This document shows positions 39,983-51,637 of a stretch of DNA of 60,435 nucleotides, in pieces. Numbering within the stretch: position 1 is the first letter of the stretch; each line of letters opens with the position of its first letter. The position numbers and the translations under genes were made by a program. Source of the stretch: Myxococcales bacterium (GTDB lineage Bacteria; Myxococcota; Myxococcia; Myxococcales; JAKAPL01); NCBI GenBank assembly GCA_021807105.1, contig JAKAPL010000016.1, forward strand, positions 1 through 60,435. Direction: 5' to 3'. The notes under the pieces were generated by a model. The model made no database searches and was not told the origin of the DNA. It worked only from the letters and a program-made list of their open reading frames with translations.

Positions 39983-40549
39983 CTATTCGCAGCGCGGATT
40001 CGGGCAAGGCGCGTCGAACCCGATGATCTTCCAGCCCCCCCGGTCGCGATTGCCCCCGTATGCGGGGTCGCAAAGGACGCCCTCCACCGTCAGCACCAAG
40101 AGCTGGCGGACAAACCTGTAGCCATCGTCGCCTCCTTCGGCGGCGAGCGAGGCCAGCGCCACGTCCTGGCTGGCCGGCTCGAGATCCAGGAAGTGCGCGC
40201 CCTGGCGCTTACGGCTCCAATCGACGAGAAGGGCGAGGCCCTTCTTGAGCTTACGCCGGACGCGGCGCGCCCTCGGACCCGGGCGGGAGAGGCGCCGGTC
40301 GATGTAGTCCACGGCACCGAGCCGCGTCGCGCCGGGATCGGCGTCCGCAGGGAAGATGCGCTCGCAGGCTGCCTCGCAGACCGCCAACTCCTCTGCGCCG
40401 AGCGCGCGGCCCGGGGCCCGGCCCTGGATGTGGCCGCGGGGATGGGACTTCCGGCTGCAACCATACGCGGCGATCGCTCCGCCCGCGGCCCCCAAAAATG
40501 CCCGTCGCGTCAAGGGGCTTCCCGGCATCCGTCGCGTCTCTCGCCGCAT
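39983..40549 (-). CDS. Gluconate 2-dehydrogenase subunit 3-like small subunit
   Basis: 188 aa with a twin-arginine leader (LTRRAFLGAAGGAIAAYGCS). The body matches the GMC small-subunit family (gluconate dehydrogenase gamma/FAD-GDH gamma), which carries its catalytic partner through Tat. It also has VLCDPAYGGNRDRGGWKIIG typical of the family end. It is immediately upstream of the GMC gene on the same strand. The third, cytochrome c subunit of gluconate dehydrogenases is not adjacent. Confidence 0.85.
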   Translation of the reverse strand: MRRETRRMPGSPLTRRAFLGAAGGAIAAYGCSRKSHPRGHIQGRAPGRALGAEELAVCEAACERIFPADADPGATRLGAVDYIDRRLSRPGPRARRVRRKLKKGLALLVDWSRKRQGAHFLDLEPASQDVALASLAAEGGDDGYRFVRQLLVLTVEGVLCDPAYGGNRDRGGWKIIGFDAPCPNPRCE

Positions 40550-40746
40550 GGCGGTGAACTCTATCCGACGCCGACTCGCGCGGCAACGTGCGGTGAATGA
40601 ACCACCCGCTGGTCGCGTCGGTCTCTCGTGGAGACCTTGACCGGGGAAGAAGTGGCCGAGCTTCTTGACAGGAATACGATCGGGCTGCTACCGATACCCA
40701 TGGTGGGCGACATGCCCCGCTGCGGTTGCCCGAAAGGAAATCGCCG

Positions 40747-41280
40747 ATGAAGTGCTTGCGTTACGCTCTGCTGGCCGTCCTGACCTCGTCTTCTTCTCTG
40801 GCGTTCGCACAGGCGGCGCCCATGCCGTCCGCCCCGCCGGCCGCCCCGCCGGCCGCGGCGAACGCCGGTCCGCCGGCCATCGTCACAGACTGGGATCAGC
40901 ACCACCCGGACGCGGCCCGCGCCCTGGGCGATTGGGTCCACCAGCACCCAGCGGGCGCCCGTCGGGTCTTCAAGTGGGATCGCCGCCATCCCCTGCGCAC
41001 GAAGGCCTTAGTCGCCTGGGCGGCCGACCATCCGGGCCAGCGGTTCGAGGACTTCGCGGCGAGCCACGCCGACTGGCCGGTGCTGGACCGGTTCATGCGC
41101 GCCCACCAGGACGCGATGGACGGCCTGATTGTATGGATTCAGGCCAATTCCAGTGCGGCCCGCGAGCTGGTGCAGGTCCCGCGCGGCCTCGCCTGGGTCG
41201 GCTTCCACGTCTACCGCCCGCTCTGGGCGCCCGCCGGGGAAGAGGCTCCCGGGGCAGACGCCGTCCCCGAGGACAAGTGA
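40747..41280 (+). CDS. Secreted helical protein with W-x-HP repeats
   Basis: 177 aa from the ATG at 40747 with AAAGGAAA upstream. Signal peptide CLRYALLAVLTSSSSLAFAQ. The mature part has roughly 17-residue repeats with Trp and His-Pro (TDWDQHHPDAARALGDWVHQ, FKWDRRHPLRTKALVAWAAD). These suggest short helical hairpins. Function unknown. It ends 1 bp before the next small lipoprotein gene, so the two are co-transcribed. Confidence 0.65.
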   Translation: MKCLRYALLAVLTSSSSLAFAQAAPMPSAPPAAPPAAANAGPPAIVTDWDQHHPDAARALGDWVHQHPAGARRVFKWDRRHPLRTKALVAWAADHPGQRFEDFAASHADWPVLDRFMRAHQDAMDGLIVWIQANSSAARELVQVPRGLAWVGFHVYRPLWAPAGEEAPGADAVPEDK

Positions 41281-41281
41281 C

Positions 41282-41659
41282 ATGAGCGTGACCCATCGTC
41301 TTCTTCCCGGCGCCGCCATCCTCGCGATGGCCTTCGGTACCGCCTGCGGTTCGCCCAGGCCGACGGTCTCCCGTACCTACCGCTGCGAGTCGGACGGCGG
41401 CTGCACCGTGACCGTGTCCGGCAGGCAGCAATACTACCCTTACGGAGTCATCGTTCCCGTGGCGTGTGCGGGCGTCGTCTTCGTGGGCTGCGGCTGCGGG
41501 CCGGTCGTCGTCGGACCTGCCTGCGGGCCGGGCGTCGTCGTTTCCTGCGGCGCGTGCGGTGGCGCCTGCGGCGCGGCGGTCGCCGCTTGTGGCGCCTCGT
41601 GCGGCGGTGGCGCCTGCGGTGGCTGCGGCGGCGGCGGCGGCTGCGGCGGCTGCAGTTAG
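41282..41659 (+). CDS. Small lipoprotein with Gly/Cys-rich tail
   Basis: 125 aa, ATG at 41282. Leader LLPGAAILAMAFGTACGS has a lipobox. A short domain with RCESDGGCTVTVSGRQQYYP follows. Residues about 60-125 are dominated by Cys, Gly and Ala and end CGGCGGGGGCGGCS, with about 19 Cys. A metal-binding or crosslinking role is possible. The tail also explains several spurious overlapping frames. Confidence 0.65.
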   Translation: MSVTHRLLPGAAILAMAFGTACGSPRPTVSRTYRCESDGGCTVTVSGRQQYYPYGVIVPVACAGVVFVGCGCGPVVVGPACGPGVVVSCGACGGACGAAVAACGASCGGGACGGCGGGGGCGGCS

Positions 41660-41856
41660 CCGAGACTCGCACGAGGTCCGGGGCTGGGAGGGGGCGGCCG
41701 CGGGCCTGAGCCGGTAAACCGTTCAGGGTAGGGCGCGAAAAGCCGTCGAGCCGGGGCGAGGTCGCGTAGCCAGACAACGGGGGAAGACCTTCGCCCGGAT
41801 CGTCGCGCCCTGAAGCCGTCTCAGGCGGTTGGCCCCCCGCGGCCCGCCCGCCGTTA

Positions 41857-42074
41857 CCCCGTCTTATCGGCGTTCGAGACCGCAGCCGAGAAGGGCGAGC
41901 GAGAGCGACGACGGACAGGCGGGCTTAAAGCCCATCCTCCCGAGTTGTCGTAAGGGGGGGCAAGGCTCCCGCAGGGAGGGGTGAGCAGCCCCCCGGTCGT
42001 TGCAGGGGTGGCAAGCCCCCCTGCGCGAGCGGGGGATCGGACGCCGCAGCAACCGGACCGTAAATAAGACGAAG
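41857..42074. mobile_element. Diverged Family A element, reverse orientation
   Basis: 218 bp. Ends CCCCGTCTTAT and CCGTAAATAAGACGAAG are weathered forms of the Family A inverted repeats. Flanking TTA occurs on both sides (41854-41856 and 42075-42077). The right TTA is the complement of the TAA stop of the next minus-strand gene. The core GTTCGAGACCGCAGCCGAGA matches other copies in reverse. Unmatched internal sequence near 41930-42020 suggests expansion or exchange of the middle. Confidence 0.8.
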
Positions 42075-43802
42075 TTAAGGCGAGGCGTTCGTGAGGCCGG
42101 GCTTGGAGGTCGCCACTTCCGTCGATTGGGCCGGCTGTTCCGACCGGACCGTCACGTCGCGGATGGTCGGATGGGCCTCACCGATGAGCAGGTGGATGAT
42201 GCCCACCACGTCCAGGCTCAGGCTGACGAAGTATCCGGCCCCGATCGGGCCCGGCGCGGTCACGTGCGAAAGCTCGATGGGCGACGTATTGAACTGGTAG
42301 CAGGCCCCGTTGCCGCCGCTCACCGATGAGGTGCACGCCGGCGCCGAGGTGGCCGGCGTCCGTGTCAAGGCTAGGTGGGCCCCCGCGTCGATCGACCCGA
42401 TCCATTTGAGGCCGATGCCGCCGCCGATGAAGTAGTTCTGGTCGGGCCGTTCCGTGAACGGGATGATCACGGTCGGCAGGCGGAGCAGCGAGGCCCAGGG
42501 GTCGGAAAGGTTCGTGAAAGAGAGCGGGATCAGGCTCGCGGAGACGCCACCCAGGAATCCTTCGGTCGGCGTCATCTGGAGCTGCTGCTCCCCCACCCGG
42601 CCGAGGAGCGCGGGATGATCCGGGAGGCCTGCTGAATAGACAACCGCCACACCCAGCGAGAAGTAATCGCGGGGGACCGGCTGGAAGTGGTCGGTCAGGA
42701 TCTCGCGCTCCTCCGGGGCGGCCGAGGGGGCCTCCCCAAGGTCGAAGAGCGGGGACGCCTCCTTGAGCACGCGGAGCTGATAGATGTCCGGCGCGGAGAA
42801 GATGCCGTTCGCCGGGAAGCGGCCCAGGTGGACTCGCTCGGGCTCGGTGCTCGCAGGGAAGGAGAGGGCGGCGCGCAGGAACTCGACGTCGCGGCCGAAT
42901 CGACCGACGGCGAGGGCGGCCGCGTCGGCGTCCACGATGACCTTGCGCGCCGCTGCCTCGGCGGCGCCGAGCTTCGCGACGACCTCGCGGGCGGCGGCGT
43001 CCTGCTCCTGCGGGGACGAGGGGGTGAGGGCGAGGTTGAGCACGGCTTCCTTGGCCGGCTCCCGGGCGGCGAAGAACGCCTTCACCTCGCCGGCGAAGGG
43101 CCGGAGCCCCTCGAGAAGCTTCTCGCCGGGGCCCTTGCCCGCGCACAGCTTCACCACCGCGTCGCGAAGCTTGCCCTCGTGCACGCGGTCAACCGAGATC
43201 GAGCAGACGAGGTCGACGCGCTCGGCGGCGGTCTCGACCTTCCCGAAGCTCCGGTGAATCTCATGAAACGCTTTCACGAAGGCGGGCGTGACGAGGCTCT
43301 GGTAGCGCGCTTCCATCGCGTTGGCCTGGAGCAGGTCACGGCTCTCCGCCGTCGGGGCCGGAGCTGGCGCGGCGCGACCCTTCGCCTCCGCGGCCTCGCC
43401 CTGGGCGGCCTCGACGGGCTGGAGGTGGGAGAGCGCCTCGCCGACGCTCTCCGGGGAGGTCGCGAGGTCGTGGAGCGCCTCGGCGTAGCCCTGGATGACG
43501 GCAAGCTGGTGGCGCAGCATGTGCTTGTGGCCATGGGCCGTGCCGGCGCCGCTCGGGTAGTAGAGCCGGTACCGGTAGGGCGAATCCGGGTCCGACGCCG
43601 GGAGTTGCAAGACGACCCGCTGGTGGGACAGCGGCTCCTCGTCCGTCGAATCCTCGCCGAGGCAACGCACGAAGCGGCCGTCGGGTTGGACCAGGATCGT
43701 GAAGGTCCTGGGCGACTTGCTGGCGTTGGCCTGGCAGGGATCGGCCGCCTGCGCGAGCCCCATCGAGAACGTCATCCCTAGCACCGCGAGAACCGAGGTC
43801 AT
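42075..43802 (-). CDS. Secreted protein with possible outer-membrane domain, unknown
   Basis: 575 aa from the ATG at 43802. The in-frame ATG at 43832 would add 10 residues. Signal peptide TSVLAVLGMTFSMGLAQA. The middle (about 90-280) is helical and charged. The last 220 residues alternate like beta strands (DYFSLGVAVVYSAG, YFIGGGIGLKWIGSIDAGAH, GYFVSLSLDVVGIIHLLIGE). The stop TAA belongs to the TTA target of the adjoining element. No close family is recognised. Confidence 0.65.
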   Translation of the reverse strand: MTSVLAVLGMTFSMGLAQAADPCQANASKSPRTFTILVQPDGRFVRCLGEDSTDEEPLSHQRVVLQLPASDPDSPYRYRLYYPSGAGTAHGHKHMLRHQLAVIQGYAEALHDLATSPESVGEALSHLQPVEAAQGEAAEAKGRAAPAPAPTAESRDLLQANAMEARYQSLVTPAFVKAFHEIHRSFGKVETAAERVDLVCSISVDRVHEGKLRDAVVKLCAGKGPGEKLLEGLRPFAGEVKAFFAAREPAKEAVLNLALTPSSPQEQDAAAREVVAKLGAAEAAARKVIVDADAAALAVGRFGRDVEFLRAALSFPASTEPERVHLGRFPANGIFSAPDIYQLRVLKEASPLFDLGEAPSAAPEEREILTDHFQPVPRDYFSLGVAVVYSAGLPDHPALLGRVGEQQLQMTPTEGFLGGVSASLIPLSFTNLSDPWASLLRLPTVIIPFTERPDQNYFIGGGIGLKWIGSIDAGAHLALTRTPATSAPACTSSVSGGNGACYQFNTSPIELSHVTAPGPIGAGYFVSLSLDVVGIIHLLIGEAHPTIRDVTVRSEQPAQSTEVATSKPGLTNASP

Positions 43803-43890
43803 GAATAGCCTCCCGCGTGCGCTCGCGCGCACGCTTGGTCAATCGTCAATCATCAAACCGCTGTCTCCGCCAAAAATGCACGCGCTTCGC

Positions 43891-44127
43891 CTACCAGACC
43901 CGAACGATCGGCCGGTACGCGTACGGGTGATAGACGTACGGGCGGTAGATGTAGGGGTGGTACACATAGGGCCGATAAACGGGGACGACCGGCCGATACA
44001 CGTACGGGTGATAGACCCAGGGCCGGTAGACCACCACCTGGGCCCGCGCCGGGCGGGCGGGCGCGAGCGCGAGCCAGCCCGCGAGCAGCCCCGCCGCCAA
44101 GAAGCCATGCTTGATGATGCTCTTCAT
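43891..44127 (-). CDS. Small secreted protein with Tyr-Arg-Pro/Tyr-His-Pro repeats
   Basis: 78 aa from the ATG at 44127. Signal peptide IIKHGFLAAGLLAGWLALAP to RARAQ. The mature 46 residues are a repeat of YRP and YHP tripeptide units (YRPYVYHPYIYRPYVYHPYA). A Tyr/Pro/His-rich extended peptide of this sort is likely extracellular or cell-wall-associated. No known family is claimed. Confidence 0.7.
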   Translation of the reverse strand: MKSIIKHGFLAAGLLAGWLALAPARPARAQVVVYRPWVYHPYVYRPVVPVYRPYVYHPYIYRPYVYHPYAYRPIVRVW

Positions 44128-44219
44128 AGGCCGCCAGACTAACGCCCTTCGCGAGAGAAGATCAAGGATCTCGTCGTTCCTCGCGCGCTCGGGCGTGGCA
44201 ACGAGTATAGTGGCCCTCA

Positions 44220-45407
44220 ATGGCCGTGCGAAAGCCTCTCCTGCCCGGGGGGCCCGGCGCCGGCTCCTCGCGCCGGGAACTGCTCGGGAGCCTCGTGGCC
44301 CTGGCACTCGGCGACGCGGCCTGCCGCAGGCTCGGCTTCCCGCGCCAAGTCCGCCGGGAGGGCGCCCGCTTCGCAGGATTCCCGATCTGGCGGGTCGACA
44401 GCTTCCTCACCCCGACCTCGGACTTCTTCGTCCGCGACCACTTCGGGGTGCCGGCGGCCGCGCACCACCTTCACCCCTGGACCCTCCGCGTGGAGGGCGA
44501 CGTCGACCGGCCGTTCACGCTCTCGCTCGAAGAGCTCGCCCGCGAGACGCCGGTCGAGCTGCCCGTGACGCTCGAATGCGCGGGCAACGCCGGCCGCAAC
44601 GGCGTCGGCTGGCCCGGCGCCGGTCGCGCGTACGGCGGCGCGAGCAGCGCGCTGTTCCAGGGCTTCCCCATCGCGCCGCTGCTCGCGCGGGCGGGCGTGC
44701 GGCCGGGCGTCGTCGAGGTTGTCTTCGAGGGCGCGGACGAGGGCACGGAGCGGGGCGACGCGCGTGCGCGCACGTTCGCCGAGGCCGTGCCGCTGGAGGC
44801 GGCCCTGGCCCCCTCGGCCATGCTCGCCACGCGGATGAACGGCGCCCCGCTGCCCGCTCTACACGGAGGACCGGTGCGGGCGCTCTTCCCGGGCCGCTAT
44901 GCGACGGATTCGGTCAAGTGGCTCGCGCGGATCCGGGCGATCGACCAGCCGTTCGACGGCTACTACGCGACCCGGCGCTACCGGCGGGCCTCGCCCGCGG
45001 ACCCGGTGGGCAGGCCCGTCGGCGAGCTGCGCGTCCAGTCGGAGATCGCGCATCCGCGCCCTGGGGACAAGCTGCCCGCGGGACTCGCGGTCGACGTGCT
45101 CGGCGTCGCCTGGGGCGGCCATGGGGGCGCCGCCCGGGTGGAGATCAGCGTCGACGGTGGCCGCTCCTTCGCGTCGGCGACCTTCCTCGACCCGGCCAAC
45201 CCCTTCTGCTGGCGCCGCTTCCGCTATACCTGGATCCCGAGGGTCCCCGGGCCGCGTCTCGTCCTCGCTCGGGCGACCGACGCGGGCGGCACCAGCCAGC
45301 CGTTCGCCTCCGACGAGGATCTCGGCCTCGGGTACAGCATCTCCGGCCCGGACCGGATGGAGTACGAGAACAACTCGGCGCCGATCGTGCCGGTGACCGT
45401 GGGCTGA
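44220..45407 (+). CDS. Sulfite oxidase-family molybdopterin enzyme
   Basis: 395 aa, start 44220. A twin-arginine-like leader (SSRRELLGSLVALALGD) suggests export with cofactor. The molybdenum-ligating Cys is in TLECAGNAG, preceded by FVRDHFGVP. The C-terminal domain (about 270-390) contains VEISVDGGRSF, typical of the Mo-co dimerisation domain. It resembles periplasmic YedY/SorA-type enzymes that oxidise sulfite or reduce methionine sulfoxide. Its redox partner is not adjacent. Confidence 0.85.
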   Translation: MAVRKPLLPGGPGAGSSRRELLGSLVALALGDAACRRLGFPRQVRREGARFAGFPIWRVDSFLTPTSDFFVRDHFGVPAAAHHLHPWTLRVEGDVDRPFTLSLEELARETPVELPVTLECAGNAGRNGVGWPGAGRAYGGASSALFQGFPIAPLLARAGVRPGVVEVVFEGADEGTERGDARARTFAEAVPLEAALAPSAMLATRMNGAPLPALHGGPVRALFPGRYATDSVKWLARIRAIDQPFDGYYATRRYRRASPADPVGRPVGELRVQSEIAHPRPGDKLPAGLAVDVLGVAWGGHGGAARVEISVDGGRSFASATFLDPANPFCWRRFRYTWIPRVPGPRLVLARATDAGGTSQPFASDEDLGLGYSISGPDRMEYENNSAPIVPVTVG

Positions 45408-45924
45408 GCCCATCTCTTCAACAGGACGGCGCGGCGGGGCGGAGAAGACGCGCAGCCCCGGGACGCGCGGTCGCCGTCCGGGGGCTTCGGCCGGAGCACC
45501 CTCCAGTGGCCGCGGCTCGGCTTCGAGGGCCGCCGCTGATTCACCCGCCCCTACTTGGAGGCGGGCCCTTCGCCGGGGGCCGGCTCGCCCGCTGGCGCCA
45601 AGTCCGAAGCGCCCGGCAGCTTCGCCGGGGCGATCGGAGCCTGGGAGGCCGGGCGCCCGTCTCGATTCGGTCTCGGCTTTCTCGCGACGGCACCCATTGG
45701 ACACGGGTCTCCTGGACCACCGCTCCCTGCGTCCCGTTCGGATCGACGGCCTGAAGACCCGGAGATCCACCAAGGGTGATCGCCCGGAGTTGCCTCTTGC
45801 CCCGGCCGGTCCCCGTGATCGCCTTGGTGCCCTGCGCCCTTCTTCGCGGCGAGCGCCTTCTGCACCGGTGATCGTCCACCACCCGAGGAGGCGGGCGTCC
45901 ATCGCGCTCGGAGGTCACTCCCGG
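45408..45924. other. Intergenic region with a Family B relic
   Basis: About 517 bp between the molybdoenzyme and clpB. Apart from the relic at 45651-45711 it holds no convincing gene. The minus-strand open frames here are low-complexity shadows in GC-rich sequence. Confidence 0.4.
45651..45711. repeat. Right-end fragment of Family B
   Basis: GGGCGCCCGTCTCGATTCGG onward matches 24961-25022 through CTCGCGACGGCACCCATTGG to the terminal GACACGGGTCTC. The left half is missing. CTGG follows where CTAG would be expected. A 61-bp relic. Confidence 0.75.
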
Positions 45925-45952
45925 TTGTCACCCGCCGTTCCTGCGTTAGGTT
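45925..45952 (+). promoter_or_regulatory. Possible clpB promoter
   Basis: TTGTCA (45925-45930), 16 bp and TAGGTT (45947-45952) are a fair match to a housekeeping promoter. Predicted start of transcription would be a few bases before the clpB ATG at 45962, giving little or no leader. No CIRCE or clear heat-shock sigma site was found. Confidence 0.3.
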
Positions 45953-45961
45953 AGCGTCACC

Positions 45962-48588
<2,627 letters not shown>

Positions 48589-48592
<4 letters not shown>

Positions 48593-49104
48593 CCCTTGCG
48601 CGCCCGCCGGCGGGCGACGGCGGCGGCCGCCCACGCGGTCGCGGCGGCGACGGCGATCTGCGCGAGGAACGGGAGGCGGGCGAGCGCGCGGGGCCCCTGC
48701 GTGAGATAGACGAGGAGGGCGAGCCATGCCGCGCCGCCCCCCCCGAGGCCCGCCGCGACGATGGCTGGGGGGAGCTCGATGACGAGGCCGAGGATGAACG
48801 CCACGAGGAGGCCCGCGAGGAAGAAGGACAATCCGGCGACGGCCGGGTTCCAGGACGCCGCCGGAGGGCGAACGAGGAGGTGGACGGCGGGACCCACGAC
48901 CCGGCGGGCGACGGGGCCGGCGAAGAGGACGGACGCGCCGCCGAGGAGGATCGACCAGAGGAGGAGACGGGAGGCGAGGCGGACCGGGCCGGGAGAAGGC
49001 GACGCCCGCGAAGGGGGTTCGTGCGCGGGCGTCGGGGCGGCGGGGCCGGGGGCGGAGACCCCGGCGTCGCCGGGCTCCCGGGGGGCGTGAGCGGCGTCAC
49101 TCAT
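48589..49104 (-). CDS. Small membrane protein, unknown
   Basis: 171 aa from the ATG at 49104. A Pro/Ala-rich N-terminus is followed by about four hydrophobic segments ([56 protein letters not shown] and [15 protein letters not shown]), then a basic end RRRARKG. It overlaps truA by 8 bp (truA TGA inside its first codons), so it is translationally coupled to truA. It is not a recognised family. Confidence 0.7.
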
Positions 49105-49864
49105 AGTAGACCTCGACGAGGCAGAGGCCGTGGGCCGGGGCGGTGGGGCCGGCGAGAGCCCGGTTCCGTCCGGCCAGCAGGCCGGGGACGATGTCCGGGG
49201 CGAACCGGCCGCGGCCCACCTCGACCAGCGTGCCCGCGATGGCGCGGACCATGTGCTTGAGGAACGCGGTCCCTCGGATCTCCAGGACGATCTGCCCGGC
49301 GGGGTCCGCGCAGAGGTCCACGCGATCGAGCCGGCGGACCGCCGTCCGCGCCGGACAGTCGGCCGCGCGGAGAGCGGAGAAGTCGTGCTCGCCCAGGAAG
49401 TCCGTGGCGGCCGCCCGCATGGCCGCGAGGTCGAGCGGCTGGAATACCAGCCAGTGGGTTCGCCGGTCGAGCGGCGCCCGGACGGGCTGGTTGGCGATCC
49501 GGTAGCGGTAGAGCTTCCCGCGCGCCGAGCGGCGGGCGTCGAAGCCCGCGGGCGCCGGGCCGGCGGACCGGACCGCGAGGTCTTCGGGCAGGAGGCCGTT
49601 GAGGCCATGGACGAACGCCCGGGCGGGCAGCCGCTCGCCGGCGGCGAGGGGGAACGAGACCACCTGACCCTCGGCGTGGACGCCCGCGTCGGTCCGTCCG
49701 GCGGCTGTGGCCCGCACGGGCCTGCCCAGGAGCCTGCCGAGTGCGGCCTCCAGCTCTCCCTGGACCGTCCGTTCTCCGGGCTGCACCTGCCAGCCCGCGA
49801 ACTCGGTGCCGTCGTAAGAGACGACCAGCTTGAGGGTCTGCGCGGCCTCCACCCGGCGCATCAT
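49097..49864 (-). CDS. truA: tRNA pseudouridine(38-40) synthase TruA
   Basis: 255 aa, typical length. TruA isomerises uridines in the anticodon stem. The catalytic Asp is in GRTDAGVHA (about 57-65). VSYDGTEFAGWQVQPGERTV near the N-terminus and HMVRAIAGTLVEVGRG near 215 are family hallmarks. The preceding residues MMRRVEAAQ are probably genuine, though the start is not certain. It is transcribed with the small membrane-protein gene that overlaps its end. Confidence 0.96.
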   Translation of the reverse strand: MMRRVEAAQTLKLVVSYDGTEFAGWQVQPGERTVQGELEAALGRLLGRPVRATAAGRTDAGVHAEGQVVSFPLAAGERLPARAFVHGLNGLLPEDLAVRSAGPAPAGFDARRSARGKLYRYRIANQPVRAPLDRRTHWLVFQPLDLAAMRAAATDFLGEHDFSALRAADCPARTAVRRLDRVDLCADPAGQIVLEIRGTAFLKHMVRAIAGTLVEVGRGRFAPDIVPGLLAGRNRALAGPTAPAHGLCLVEVYYE

Positions 49865-50277
49865 AGCGGGCCCGCGAACCTCCGTGGGCCGCGACCGCCG
49901 GCCGCGGCGGAAGGGGGACGCGCCCCGATATGGAGTCGAGGCGCGTCGCCGCGGTCATCGCCCGGCGAGACCTTGGCGGGCGAGAGGACCGGCGCCTTCT
50001 CTCCTCTCGCCGACCCGGACCCAAGGCTTGCGATCCGGCAGCGTGTTCGCCGTGGCCGAGCTTCCGGCCGGCCAGCAGCGCCGGCCGGAATTCCCGACGG
50101 AGCCCCCTCCTCCCAGCTCTCCTCGGGTCCCCCCACCTCGACCTCCGGCCTCTCGTCCGGCCCGCCCCCTCCGCTTCGTGGAGCGCGAACCTCGCGAACC
50201 GCCGCTCGACCCGGGCGTTCCCGCGGCCCTTCCTATCCTTGAAACGCGCGGCGGCGCGCCGCTGTTCCAGCGTCGGA
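49865..50277. other. Intergenic region upstream of truA, downstream of the kinase gene
   Basis: 413 bp. No repeat family, RNA or convincing ORF was seen. Plus-strand open frames in it are Pro/Arg-rich shadows. It presumably contains the truA promoter. Confidence 0.3.
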
Positions 50278-51516
50278 TCAGCGGAATCGGAGGTAGGCGG
50301 CGACGATCTCGCCGACGAGCGCGCCGACCGCCATTTCGTTCCGGTCCGCGAGCGCCTTGAGCGCCTCGAAGTCCTGGGCGTTTAGGTCCAGCGTGAGCAC
50401 CCGGCTCGAGCCCGCGCCCGTCGCCACCCGCGCGCCGTCGCCGCGCGCCCGGCGCGAATGCAAGGGGATCGGCTCGATGTCGGCGTCGTCCAGGACCTCG
50501 ATCCCCTCGGGGGCGGCCTCGCCCTCGGGCGCCGGCGCGGAGGCGCCGCGGACGAGCAGGCGGCGGCGTTCCTCGTCGAGCTCGTCGGAGAAGAGCTGCT
50601 TGAGGAAGTTCGACAGGTGGATGTTCGACGGGGTGAACTCGTACTGGGAAAGGAACTGGTCCAGGTCGTACTGCATGTCCCAGGCGGTCTGGTAGCGGGC
50701 GGTCCGGTCCTTGTCCAGGGCCTTCATGAGGATGTGCTCGACGGCCTCGGGCACGTCCGCCTTGAAGTAGCTCGGAGGGTAGATCTTCCCCTCGGTGATG
50801 CTCTTGAGGATCGCGACCTCGTTCTCGCCGGTGAAGAGCTTGAAACCGGTGATCCATTCGTAGAGGACGACGCCCAGGGAGAAGAGATCCGACCGCTGGT
50901 CGAGGGGCTTGCCGCCGCATTGCTCGGGGCTCATGTACGAAAGCTTGCCCTTGATCTCGCCGGCGCGCGTCTGCTCGATCTGGTTCGCCGCCTTGGCGAT
51001 CCCGAAGTCGAGGATCTTCACCGTGCCGTCGAAGGAGACGAAGATGTTCTCCGGCGTCACGTCGCGATGGACGATGTGCAGGGCGTTGCCGTACATGTCC
51101 GTTCTCTGGTGGGCGTAATAGAGCCCCTCGCAGACGGACGAGGCGATCTTGAGCGCGTAGACCATCGGGAACGGGATGCCCATCCCTTCGGCCTTCGGGA
51201 TGATGCGCCGCATGTCCCGGCCGAAGATGTACTCCATCGCGATGAAGTACGATTCGTTGATCCGGCCGAGGTCGTAGATCTGGACGATGTTCGGGTGGTT
51301 GAGCTGGGCGGCGAGCTTGGCCTCGTTCAGGAACATCTGGACGAAGGCCTTCTGGCTCGACAGGTGCGGGCGTATCCGCTTGATGACGATCGTCTTCTCG
51401 AACCCCTCGAGCCCCTCCTGGCGCGCGAGGAAGATCTCGGCCATCCCGCCCACCGCGATTCGGTCGATGAGGGTGTACTTGCCGAACCGTTGGCCGGCGA
51501 TGTCGGGTTCTTCCAT
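50278..51516 (-). CDS. Ser/Thr protein kinase with ribbon-helix-helix-like C-terminus
   Basis: 412 aa. Hanks-type kinase domain at about 12-285: Gly loop IAVGGMAEIF (20-29), Lys46 in VIKRI, HRDVTPEN (His150, Asp152), DFG (170-172) and YMSPEQ. No membrane segment, so it is cytosolic. After an acidic linker, residues about 371-412 (RVLTLDLNAQDFEALKALAD, then RNEMAVGALVGEIVAAYLRF) look like a CopG/Arc ribbon-helix-helix unit, an unusual partner for a kinase. This could bind DNA or dimerise the enzyme. No substrate is encoded next to it. Confidence 0.9.
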   Translation of the reverse strand: MEEPDIAGQRFGKYTLIDRIAVGGMAEIFLARQEGLEGFEKTIVIKRIRPHLSSQKAFVQMFLNEAKLAAQLNHPNIVQIYDLGRINESYFIAMEYIFGRDMRRIIPKAEGMGIPFPMVYALKIASSVCEGLYYAHQRTDMYGNALHIVHRDVTPENIFVSFDGTVKILDFGIAKAANQIEQTRAGEIKGKLSYMSPEQCGGKPLDQRSDLFSLGVVLYEWITGFKLFTGENEVAILKSITEGKIYPPSYFKADVPEAVEHILMKALDKDRTARYQTAWDMQYDLDQFLSQYEFTPSNIHLSNFLKQLFSDELDEERRRLLVRGASAPAPEGEAAPEGIEVLDDADIEPIPLHSRRARGDGARVATGAGSSRVLTLDLNAQDFEALKALADRNEMAVGALVGEIVAAYLRFR

Positions 51517-51637
51517 CGGCGTGACGGGCAGACCGTTCCTGCCGTCGAGCGCAGTATAGGCCGCGCGCGCGCGGGGTCAAAGAACGGGCCCGAGGGGGGC
51601 GACTGCGGTCGCGATCGCAGGGTGCTAGAATCCGGCC

